The notes beneath the pieces were generated by a model, which was not told where the DNA came from, did not search any database, and was given only the letters and a program-made list of their open reading frames with translations. Of a stretch of DNA of 33,104 bases, positions 26,945 to 33,104 are shown in pieces. This DNA comes from an uncultured Aquimarina sp. (GTDB taxonomy: Bacteria > Bacteroidota > Bacteroidia > Flavobacteriales > Flavobacteriaceae). Each line of letters starts with the position of its first letter. Within the stretch, counting starts at the first letter, position 1. The position numbers were made by a program, and so were the translations under genes. The stretch spans positions 1-33,104 of the forward strand of contig CANNCQ010000029.1 of assembly GCA_947503135.1 (NCBI GenBank), given 5' to 3'.

Positions 26945-27574
26945 ATGGAAATAATAAAACAATACTTCCCCGATTTAACAGAAAAACAAATTGATCAATT
27001 TGCTCAACTCCCAAGCTTGTACACTGAGTGGAATGCCAAAATAAACGTAATTTCTCGTAAGGATATTGAATCATTATTAGAGCGGCATGTGCTCCATTCT
27101 TTGGCTATTGCTAAAATTCAAGCATTTGAGCCCGGATCAACTGTTATGGATGTAGGTACTGGAGGTGGATTCCCTGGAATTCCTTTAGCAATTTTATTTC
27201 CTGAAACACAATTTTACTTGTGTGATGTAATTGCAAAAAAAATAAAAGTGGTAAATGCTGTGGCAGAAGCACTTTCCTTAACAAACCTTAAAGCAGAGCA
27301 AAAACGAGCAGGCACTTTCGACACACAGTTCGATTTTATTGTTAGTAGAGCTGTAACTAGAATGCCCGATTTTGTAAAATGGGTACGTAAAAACATAAAG
27401 AAAAAATCGAAACATGAATTAAAAAACGGTATTCTTTATTTAAAAGGCGGGGACCTTACCGAAGAACTCTCTATTTTTGAAACAGCTAAAGAATATAATA
27501 TTTCCAATTATTATTCTGAAAGTTTTTTTGAAACAAAAAAAGTAGTTTACCTACCCATGAAATATAAAGGGTAA
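26945..27574 (+). CDS. rsmG: 16S rRNA (guanine527-N7)-methyltransferase RsmG
   Basis: Methylates G527 of 16S rRNA with SAM; loss gives low-level streptomycin resistance in other bacteria. From ATG 26945 it has 209 residues, the family size (an ATG two codons earlier at 26939 is equally possible). The N-terminus MEIIKQYFPDLTEKQIDQF leads to YTEWNAKINVISRKD, then the SAM-binding motif VMDVGTGGGFPGIPLAI, FYLCDVIAKKIKV and FDFIVSRAVTRM. The C-terminus is typical (KKVVYLPMKYKG). It is divergent from the desaturase; the TANGO2-like gene follows after 51 bp. Confidence 0.95.
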   Translation: MEIIKQYFPDLTEKQIDQFAQLPSLYTEWNAKINVISRKDIESLLERHVLHSLAIAKIQAFEPGSTVMDVGTGGGFPGIPLAILFPETQFYLCDVIAKKIKVVNAVAEALSLTNLKAEQKRAGTFDTQFDFIVSRAVTRMPDFVKWVRKNIKKKSKHELKNGILYLKGGDLTEELSIFETAKEYNISNYYSESFFETKKVVYLPMKYKG

Positions 27575-27625
27575 TATTATATTTTTTTGTAAGTTGTCGA
27601 ATATTGTAAAGACAGATTTGTTTAT

Positions 27626-28345
27626 ATGTGCACAGTTACTTTAGTTAAAACTAGCCCTAAGGGTTTTATACTTACCTCCAATAGAGATGAGGCAATTGGT
27701 AGAAAAACATTGCCCCTTGATTTTTATGAGGTTTCAGAAAAACAATTATTATTCCCTAAAGATGAAGTTGCAGGAGGTACTTGGATTGCTGTTAGTGATG
27801 AGCAAACTATGATTTGCCTACTCAATGGTGGTTATAAAAATCACACAAAGCAAAAAACGTATAGGCATAGTAGAGGTGTTGTAGTTACTGATATATTATC
27901 TCAAAACAATTTAAAAGATGCTATGCAAGCTTATAATTGCGAAAATTTAGAACCTTTTACGTTAGCCGGAGTAGATTGGAATAACGAATTATCTTTTTAT
28001 GAGTTAGTTTGGGACGGATCGAAAAAACACTTTAGAGTTTTGGATAGCAATGTCACTCATATTTGGTCTTCTTCTACACTATATACCGATGAAATGAAAC
28101 AATATAGGCGCGATTGGTTTGCCGATTTTAAATCTAAAAACATACTTAATCCTGAAAATGTTACCACATTTCATAAAACAGGTGGTATAGGCAATGACTT
28201 CTATGACTTAAAAATTAAACGAGGAAATTTACAAACCAGAAGTATTACTCAAGTTGTGGGTAATGAAACTGGTGCAAAAATGACTTATGAAGATTTAATT
28301 TTAGATCAGGTATTTGAAAAAACAATAGAAACCGTAAATATCTAA
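27626..28345 (+). CDS. NRDE/TANGO2-family protein
   Basis: A 239-residue protein with the family-defining start MCTVTLVKTSPKGFILTSNRDE, the NRDE motif at about residues 19-22 and Cys2 directly after the initiator Met, as in Ntn-hydrolase-like folds. Further family marks are GGTWIAVSD, CLLNGG and the C-terminal RSITQVVG. In animals the homologue TANGO2 has been linked to heme and lipid handling; the bacterial role is unsettled. No signal peptide is visible, so it is cytoplasmic. A second uncharacterised gene starts six bases after its stop at a TTG, so the two are probably a translationally linked pair. Confidence 0.88.
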   Translation: MCTVTLVKTSPKGFILTSNRDEAIGRKTLPLDFYEVSEKQLLFPKDEVAGGTWIAVSDEQTMICLLNGGYKNHTKQKTYRHSRGVVVTDILSQNNLKDAMQAYNCENLEPFTLAGVDWNNELSFYELVWDGSKKHFRVLDSNVTHIWSSSTLYTDEMKQYRRDWFADFKSKNILNPENVTTFHKTGGIGNDFYDLKIKRGNLQTRSITQVVGNETGAKMTYEDLILDQVFEKTIETVNI

Positions 28346-28351
28346 TTTCCA

Positions 28352-29323
28352 TTGAATACAGGTAAGATTATCCCTATAGCGTACCCCGATACTTACGTAA
28401 AATACTCTACTGAGTATGTTCAAAATAAATTATTCCCCTACATAGGTTTAGGTAAAAACGGATACATTAAAGGGGGACATGCTTTATTATTACTTATAAA
28501 TAATGCTACTGGTTATATTCATTATTTTGATTTTGGTCGTTACGTTACCCCCCCTAAAAAAGGAAGGGTACGAAGTGAAAAAACTGACATTGAATTACAT
28601 ATACCTTTAAAAGCAGAAATTTCTCCAGATTTAAAATTACTTAATTTAAAAGAAATTTTAATATGGCTTGAGTCGCATCCAGAAAAAACACACGGACAAG
28701 GAAGAATGATTGCTTCCGTTTGTGATGATGTAGATTATGATAAAGCACTAAACTATATAGAAGACTTGCAAAGCCAAGGAAGTATTCCCTATTTAACTTT
28801 TAGTAGTAAAATAGGAAGCAATTGCTCTAGACTAGTAACGGACACTTTAATTAAATCCTCTAACAACAAAAAAATTGTTAGTAAAATGAAACGCAATAAT
28901 TGTTTTACACCTAGTCCTTTAGGCAATGTAAAACACGGAGCTTTAAACAATACTATATACAAAGTACACAATGGTATTATATCCACCTATAAAGATTCCG
29001 TTCTCAAAGAGAATCTCACTAATTATTTTGATCCCAATATACCCAACACACAAAAAACTCCTTTAGCGCCGAAGATAGGTAATGCTCAATTACTCGAATC
29101 CATAGGTGCAAGCGCTTATTTTGAACTTAAAAGTACTAATGATGCAAATATATTTACGATCATTAGATATACTGAAGCTTTTGAAATGGATTTTGAGGGC
29201 CTATTCAAATTCGATAAAAAAGGATTTAATATCGATGAAAAGTACCAATTTATATTTGACTGTAATTGCAGCTATTGTCATATAAAACAAAAAAATACCG
29301 TTTATCGATTAGACCAAGTATAG
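28352..29323 (+). CDS. Uncharacterised protein, possible permuted papain-like fold
   Basis: A 323-residue protein of unknown function; I think it belongs to a flavobacterial DUF family (perhaps DUF6695) but am not sure. The apparent start is TTG at 28352, six bases after the upstream stop; no earlier in-frame ATG is possible without overlapping the upstream gene. Visible features are GGHALLLLIN (His43), YIHYFDFGRYVTPP (Asp60) and GSNCSRLVTD (Cys158). The order His, acid, then Cys after Asn resembles circularly permuted NlpC/P60-type cysteine peptidases or acyltransferases (YiiX/LRAT group). This is inference from motif order. There is no signal peptide. A later Cys pair, CNCSYCHIK near the C-terminus, might bind metal. 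Pairing with TANGO2 hints at a shared pathway. Confidence 0.7.
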   Translation: MNTGKIIPIAYPDTYVKYSTEYVQNKLFPYIGLGKNGYIKGGHALLLLINNATGYIHYFDFGRYVTPPKKGRVRSEKTDIELHIPLKAEISPDLKLLNLKEILIWLESHPEKTHGQGRMIASVCDDVDYDKALNYIEDLQSQGSIPYLTFSSKIGSNCSRLVTDTLIKSSNNKKIVSKMKRNNCFTPSPLGNVKHGALNNTIYKVHNGIISTYKDSVLKENLTNYFDPNIPNTQKTPLAPKIGNAQLLESIGASAYFELKSTNDANIFTIIRYTEAFEMDFEGLFKFDKKGFNIDEKYQFIFDCNCSYCHIKQKNTVYRLDQV

Positions 29324-29435
29324 CAAAACACCTACTTAATAGTTAGTGTTAAAGTTGGATTTAATGGTTTTATTTAAGTAAATCCCTGTAGGTTTTTCTT
29401 TATATTTACCAAATAAATCGAACTGAAACCCCACA

Positions 29436-29885
29436 ATGAGAACATTAAACTTAATTATAGTACCTTTTATCTATTTTTGTTTCTTTCTAAACTCATGCTC
29501 AAGCAAAAGCGAATCTACACTTAACAGCCTAACTTCTATTGTTAATAAAGAACACAAAGTTTCTTTAAAAAAACCTGTTTACTTAAACCATAAGGAAATT
29601 CATAACTTACATTGGGATTCCGATTTACCAGAACATAAAATATCCTACAATTTAAGCGTTAATGGAAAGTTAGTTAAAAGAAACCTCACCAAAACAGTAA
29701 TCTCAGAAGACGAAACTGTAATTGAATTTAATGTTCCGATAACTGATTACAGTATTTCTAATAAACAATTAAAAAAGGGCTTAAATACACTACAAATTAT
29801 AGCCGAATACAATGGCACTGAAGTGTTACAAAGTAATAAAATTGAAATTATTAACAATACCTCTAATTATTTGGCTAGTAAGTAA
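29436..29885 (+). CDS. Small predicted lipoprotein, unknown function
   Basis: A 149-residue protein not recognised. The signal peptide ends in lipobox FLNSC with Cys21 lipidated, followed by SSKSEST. The mature part is beta-rich, with strands such as ISYNLSVNGKLV, TVIEFNVPITDY and LQIIAEYNGTEV, suggesting an immunoglobulin- or fibronectin-like sandwich. It starts 112 bp after the preceding gene. The gap has no clear -7 box, so the promoter is uncertain. A hairpin follows at 29928. Its role cannot be inferred from neighbours. Confidence 0.65.
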   Translation: MRTLNLIIVPFIYFCFFLNSCSSKSESTLNSLTSIVNKEHKVSLKKPVYLNHKEIHNLHWDSDLPEHKISYNLSVNGKLVKRNLTKTVISEDETVIEFNVPITDYSISNKQLKKGLNTLQIIAEYNGTEVLQSNKIEIINNTSNYLASK

Positions 29886-29927
29886 CCCTAAATATCTTTA
29901 ATATTCTAGTCAAAATCAAATTAACAG

Positions 29928-29956
29928 AAAGCTCAAAATTTTATTTTGGGCTTTTT
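29928..29956 (+). terminator. Intrinsic terminator after the small lipoprotein gene
   Basis: AAAGCTCAAAAT pairs with ATTTTGGGCTTT (one wobble) around TTT and is followed by T residues. The right arm also matches AAAGCCCAAAAT at 30009-30020 perfectly, giving an alternative longer-range pairing. Confidence 0.8.
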
Positions 29957-30281
29957 AATTTTCAAAAATCCAAAGCCCAATTCATTTATAAATTCACCTC
30001 TATTTAACAAAGCCCAAAATTAACCACGCTATAATCAAAACTCAAGGAGGATCAACTGCCTTTATTTAAAAGAAATTAATATCGCTTTTATATTTATAAT
30101 AATAAGCAAGCAACGATTATATAAAAACATTTTTTACTAATAGCTTAATATTTACTGCTACATAATTTACTAATGCTCTCTTTTCCCTAACTAGAAACCC
30201 CGTAAAAACCGTATCATAAAGATCTAAAATTACTAGTAATCTAATTACGATACCACAACTAAGCTAATTAAAAGCATAAAA

Positions 30282-30305
30282 AAAGCGCCTCTATTGAGGC
30301 GCTTT
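30282..30305 (-). terminator. Intrinsic terminator after rpsA
   Basis: A perfect 10-bp GC-rich stem AAAGCGCCTC / GAGGCGCTTT with a 4-nt loop is followed on the minus strand by a T7 run. It lies about 28 bp past the rpsA stop. Confidence 0.92.
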
Positions 30306-30333
30306 CGTATTCACTAAATTCAAAAACCAAATA

Positions 30334-32127
30334 TTAGTTTCCTCCTTTTTCTAGTTTTGCTTTTAATTCAGCTAAAGCATCTAAATCACCAAGAGTTGTT
30401 TTTTCTTGATTTTGAGCTTTCTTAGCAGCTTGTTTTACCACTTTAGCTTCTTCTTCTCTGAATAAAGCTGTGTGAGAAATCACTACTCTTTTGAATTCTT
30501 TGTTAAATTCGATAACAACAAACTCTGCGTTATCACCTTTACCTAATTTAGAACCATCTTCTTTTTCAAGGTGACGTCCTGGAGCAAATGCAATTACATC
30601 ATCGTTAAACTTAACTGTAGCCCCTTTGTCATTCACATCGTCGATAGATGCGGTATGCTTAGTACCTACAGCAAACTCACCTTCGTACTTATCCCAAGGA
30701 TTTGTTTGTGTTTGTTTGTGTCCTAAACTTAATTTACGACCATCAACGTCTAACTCTAACACAACAACATCTAACTTATCTCCAACCGCACAGAAATCAG
30801 ATGGATGCTTAACTTTCTTAGTCCAAGATAAATCAGAGATATAAATTAATCCGTCAATACCTTCCTCTAATTCAACAAAAACACCAAAGTTTGTAAAGTT
30901 ACGAACGATACCTGTATGAGTTGAATCAACTGGGTATTTTGATGTAATATCAGTCCAAGGATCTGGCGTTATTTGCTTGATACCTAATGACATTTTACGC
31001 TCTTCACGATCTAAAGTTAACACAACTGCATCAACCTCATCTCCTACTTTCACGAAATCTTGTGCTGAACGCAAGTGTGTAGACCAGCTCATTTCACTAA
31101 CGTGAACTAAACCTTCAACACCTTCTTCAACCTCGATAAATGCACCGTAATCTGCAATTACAACTACTTTACCTTTAACTTTATCACCTACTTTAAGGTC
31201 TCCATTAAGAGCTTCCCATGGGTGAGGCTTTAATTGCTTAAGACCTAATTGAATACGTGTTTTAGCCTCATCAAAGTCTAAGATTACCACGTTTAATTTC
31301 TGATCCAATTCAACCATTTCACTTGGGTGATTGATACGAGACCAAGATAAATCAGTAATATGAACTAATCCATCTACGCCACCAAGATCAACGAATACTC
31401 CGTAAGAAGTAACGTTTTTAACAGTACCTTCAAGTACTTGACCTTTTTCAAGCTGCCCAATGATTTCCTTTTTCTGCTCTTCGATATCTGCTTCGATAAG
31501 CGCTTTGTGAGAAACCACAACGTTTTTGAATTCATGGTTAATTTTAACCACCTTGAATTCCATTGTTTTATTTACGTAAACATCGTAATCGCGGATTGGC
31601 TTCACATCAATTTGCGAACCTGGTAAGAATGCTTCAATTCCAAAAACATCTACAATCATACCACCTTTAGTACGACATTTCACAAATCCGTTTACAATTT
31701 CACCAGTTTCATGTGCATTATTAACTCGATCCCAAGCTTGAATAACACGTGCTTTACGGTGTGATAAAATTAACTGACCTGTTGCATCTTCACGCACATC
31801 AATTAATACATCTACACTATCACCTACTTTTAAATCTGGGTTGTAACGAAACTCATTAAGAGAAATCACCCCTTCAGACTTAGCATTGATATCGATGATT
31901 GCATCTCTATCAGTCAAATTAATAACAGTACCTTTAACTACTTCATCATTTAAAGTATCTACGAAGTTTTCTGCTACTAATTTTTCAAATTCTTCTAACT
32001 GAGTATCTTCAATTACATCGATACCTTCTTCGTAATTGTGCCAGTTAAAATCTTTAAGAAATTGCTCAGCGCTTACTTTTGGTGCAGCATCATTCTGAGC
32101 TTCTGTGTTTTTTGTTTCTTCAGACAT
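30334..32127 (-). CDS. rpsA: 30S ribosomal protein S1
   Basis: RNA-binding protein that helps mRNA onto the 30S subunit. At 597 residues it is slightly longer than the E. coli protein because of an acidic N-terminal extension of about 60 residues (MSEETKNTEAQND...). Six S1 repeats can be placed at about 65-130, 142-210, 228-296, 313-383, 399-470 and 486-550. The third to fifth are the best conserved (GVFVDLGGVDGLVHITDLSW, GAFIEVEEGVEGLVHVSEM, GVFVELEEGIDGLIYISDL). The last repeat is more diverged (KGATVKFNDDVIAFAPGRHL). The tail after 560 is Lys/Gln/Glu-rich. In a phylum that seldom uses Shine-Dalgarno pairing, S1 is expected to matter for initiation (inference). It is a single gene with a promoter element and a terminator. 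Confidence 0.96.
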   Translation of the reverse strand: MSEETKNTEAQNDAAPKVSAEQFLKDFNWHNYEEGIDVIEDTQLEEFEKLVAENFVDTLNDEVVKGTVINLTDRDAIIDINAKSEGVISLNEFRYNPDLKVGDSVDVLIDVREDATGQLILSHRKARVIQAWDRVNNAHETGEIVNGFVKCRTKGGMIVDVFGIEAFLPGSQIDVKPIRDYDVYVNKTMEFKVVKINHEFKNVVVSHKALIEADIEEQKKEIIGQLEKGQVLEGTVKNVTSYGVFVDLGGVDGLVHITDLSWSRINHPSEMVELDQKLNVVILDFDEAKTRIQLGLKQLKPHPWEALNGDLKVGDKVKGKVVVIADYGAFIEVEEGVEGLVHVSEMSWSTHLRSAQDFVKVGDEVDAVVLTLDREERKMSLGIKQITPDPWTDITSKYPVDSTHTGIVRNFTNFGVFVELEEGIDGLIYISDLSWTKKVKHPSDFCAVGDKLDVVVLELDVDGRKLSLGHKQTQTNPWDKYEGEFAVGTKHTASIDDVNDKGATVKFNDDVIAFAPGRHLEKEDGSKLGKGDNAEFVVIEFNKEFKRVVISHTALFREEEAKVVKQAAKKAQNQEKTTLGDLDALAELKAKLEKGGN

Positions 32128-32235
32128 TGAAGATAAAATTTTGTATTTTACAAAGACTTGGTTTTTAAGGATACTTCGTAAAAGTGTTTAAAATTATTTA
32201 TTCCCTCTTGCCTAACCAATCCAGCAAATGGAGTG

Positions 32236-32243
32236 CAAAAATA
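32236..32243 (-). promoter_or_regulatory. TAnnTTTG -7 element of rpsA
   Basis: The minus strand reads TATTTTTG, giving a leader of about 100 nt before the S1 start codon. S1 autoregulates through its leader in other bacteria; no specific structure was recognised here. Confidence 0.5.
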
Positions 32244-32396
32244 CAACTATTTTTTTAAACTGCATAATACTAAAAGCTACCCATTGGCTATAGACAGATA
32301 CTAATAAAAACAGTAATCATTTGCTGCTATAGCATTTTTAAATATTAGTTATTTTTAAATTGAACATTTTTTGATTTTACTTTAGCCTTTTTTTTT

Positions 32397-32434
32397 AAAA
32401 AAATAACGGGAAAACCATAAATGATTTTCCCGTT
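32397..32434 (-). terminator. Terminator of the decayed PKD gene
   Basis: AACGGGAAAA (32405-32414) pairs with TTTTCCCGTT (32425-32434). On the minus strand the stem is followed by ATTTTTTT. It lies about 50 bp past the stop of the pseudogene and has no other minus-strand gene to serve. Confidence 0.8.
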
Positions 32435-32481
32435 CGGGGCAAAAAATATACATGTTTCCTAACATATATATACAGTACATA

Positions 32482-32778
32482 CTATAAATTAACATCTACT
32501 GCATTACTTGAACTAGAATCATCTTTACTAGCTACTAAAGTTACCATTCCTTTACCTATTTTGGCATAAACAACTGTAAGGTTCTCTTCTTTGGATATTT
32601 CTAACTTCGCCTAAAAACTCCATTAAAAAGAAGTTGCTTTTATTGATTGGTTTCTAAAAGTAACTACTGATTCTCATTCAATTTTATTAACATTTACAAA
32701 AAGCTAACGGCTACTGTTATTTAAAACTTATCTGTTAGATGTTATATCTATTTCAATTTCACCTAAATTACCATCCTT
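32482..32778 (-). pseudogene. Remnant of a PKD-domain protein gene with in-frame stops
   Basis: One minus-strand frame reads KDGNLGEIEIDITSNR, stop, VLNNSSR, stop, LFVNVNKIE, stop, ESVVTFRNQSIKATSF, stop, WSF, stop, then 42 open codons AKLEISKEENLTVVYAKIG... VTLVASKDDSSSSNAVDVNL and a terminal TAG at 32482-32484. VTFRNQS-ATSF-W-F followed by EENLTVVYA-G--VTLVAS matches the PKD pattern (VTFTNTS-ATSY-WDFG ... NPTVVYA-GTYTVTL-AS). All pieces share one frame, with five nonsense codons of mixed type (TAA, TAG, TGA) and no frameshift. A terminator follows and a TAnnTTTG box lies upstream. I read this as a lost surface or secreted protein; the length of the original is unknown. Confidence 0.6.
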
Positions 32779-33104
32779 CTACAGGAATAATTATATAGGA
32801 CATATTATATTTGATAATATCATTATAGTTAGCAAATACAATTACAAAACTTTCACTCGTTTAATAAAAATAAATACCCTTTTTATCTATTAAAACTAGC
32901 CTTTTTTATACTTTAAAGAAACGCTTTCAATTTTCACAATACGGCGCAAATTTATATTTTACTATGTCGTTATAGCTGTTAAAATTATTTAAAGAGGAAT
33001 TATAAGTCTTAAAAAGGAAAAAAAAACTTTTGAATATCCGTAATTACCCATATTAGTTTAAAAAGTCTTATTTTAGAGAAAAAATTTCTTATGAATATCT
33101 TCAG
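32779..33104. other. A/T-rich right edge, no supported gene
   Basis: The minus strand has TAAATTTG (32947-32954), which may be the old promoter of the PKD remnant. The same reading frame carries a degenerate hydrophobic stretch around 32820-32880 that could be a ruined signal peptide, but this is weak. Short direct repeats AAGTCTTA occur at 33005 and 33063. An ATG at 33091 is cut by the window edge and cannot be judged. Confidence 0.4.
32947..32954 (-). promoter_or_regulatory. TAnnTTTG -7 element upstream of the PKD remnant
   Basis: The minus strand reads TAAATTTG, an exact TAnnTTTG match. It would fire toward the pseudogene about 170 bp away. In such A/T-rich DNA a chance match is possible. 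Confidence 0.35.

Larger units (their letters stand above)
29886..30333. other. 448-bp intergenic region between the lipoprotein gene and rpsA
   Basis: Holds two terminators (29928-29956 and 30282-30305), a small family of AAAGCCCAA-type repeats matching the first terminator arm (29972-29980 and 30009-30020), and an isolated AAGGAGG at 30044-30050 without a start codon behind it. A 48-codon open stretch on the minus strand (about 30105-30250) has no start codon and is not supported as a gene. Confidence 0.6.
32128..32481. other. Non-coding region between rpsA and the PKD remnant
   Basis: Contains the rpsA leader and its -7 element, and a minus-strand terminator hairpin at 32405-32434. The rest is very A/T-rich, with stops in all frames; I see nothing else in it. 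Confidence 0.6.

Noticed and set aside
30044..30050. Perfect Shine-Dalgarno-like AAGGAGG in the lipoprotein-rpsA spacer
   Set aside because: No ATG, GTG or TTG lies at a useful distance and the following frame stops after a few codons; this phylum rarely uses such sites. Probably chance.
30105..30250. 48-codon open stretch on the minus strand
   Set aside because: It has no start codon, lies between stops, and resembles no family I know. The region is A/T-rich and non-coding by context.
32482..32613. Reading the 42 open codons at the right end as a small intact gene
   Set aside because: There is no start codon before the conserved part, and upstream sequence in the same frame continues the PKD pattern across stops, which fits a pseudogene better.

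Overview
The window looks like chromosome from a low-GC member of the Flavobacteriia (Bacteroidetes). Four things suggest this. Most of the house-keeping genes fall in that lineage: a 287-residue primary sigma factor without region 1.1, a monomeric isocitrate dehydrogenase, a class III PPK2 and YceI/lipocalin-type lipoproteins. The promoters I can recognise carry the Bacteroidetes -7 element TAnnTTTG. Start codons mostly lack a Shine-Dalgarno purine run. Coding sequence and spacers are strongly A/T-rich. I cannot name the genus.

Layout. The left edge is the 3' end of an IS982-family transposase (to about 259), followed by typA (+). A minus-strand block runs rpsO, pnp, a lipocalin-like lipoprotein, rpoD, rpe (7676 down to 2311). 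Several intrinsic terminators separate these genes, including a perfect 32-bp inverted repeat between rpsO and pnp. From 7849 the plus strand carries an orphan membrane histidine kinase, a three-gene iron-siderophore/cobalamin-type ABC importer, rplS, icd, and a VWA protein paired with a MoxR/chelatase-like AAA+ ATPase. A YceI lipoprotein (-) faces that pair. Next come grpE-dnaJ, a MscS channel, a REC-AAA+ protein with no DNA-binding domain that overlaps a small exported protein, and ppk2. A minus-strand pair (aspartate aminotransferase and fatty-acid desaturase) is divergent from rsmG, a TANGO2/NRDE protein, an uncharacterised protein with a possible permuted papain-like arrangement, and a small lipoprotein. 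The right end holds rpsA (-) and about 1 kb of mostly non-coding DNA containing a decayed PKD-domain gene.

Working together: most of the window is core gene expression and quality control (rpoD, typA, S15, L19, S1, PNPase, RsmG, GrpE/DnaJ) plus central metabolism (Rpe, Icd, AspC). The accessory interest lies in a few places: the reduced zinc domain of DnaJ, the HTH-less sigma54-type ATPase with a GAFTSA loop, the AAA+/VWA pair with Asn in Walker B, the His-first/Cys-later protein behind TANGO2, the long rpsO-pnp hairpin, and the nonsense-riddled PKD remnant. I saw no CRISPR array, tRNA, rRNA, prophage or defence island. I do not claim a wholly new system here.
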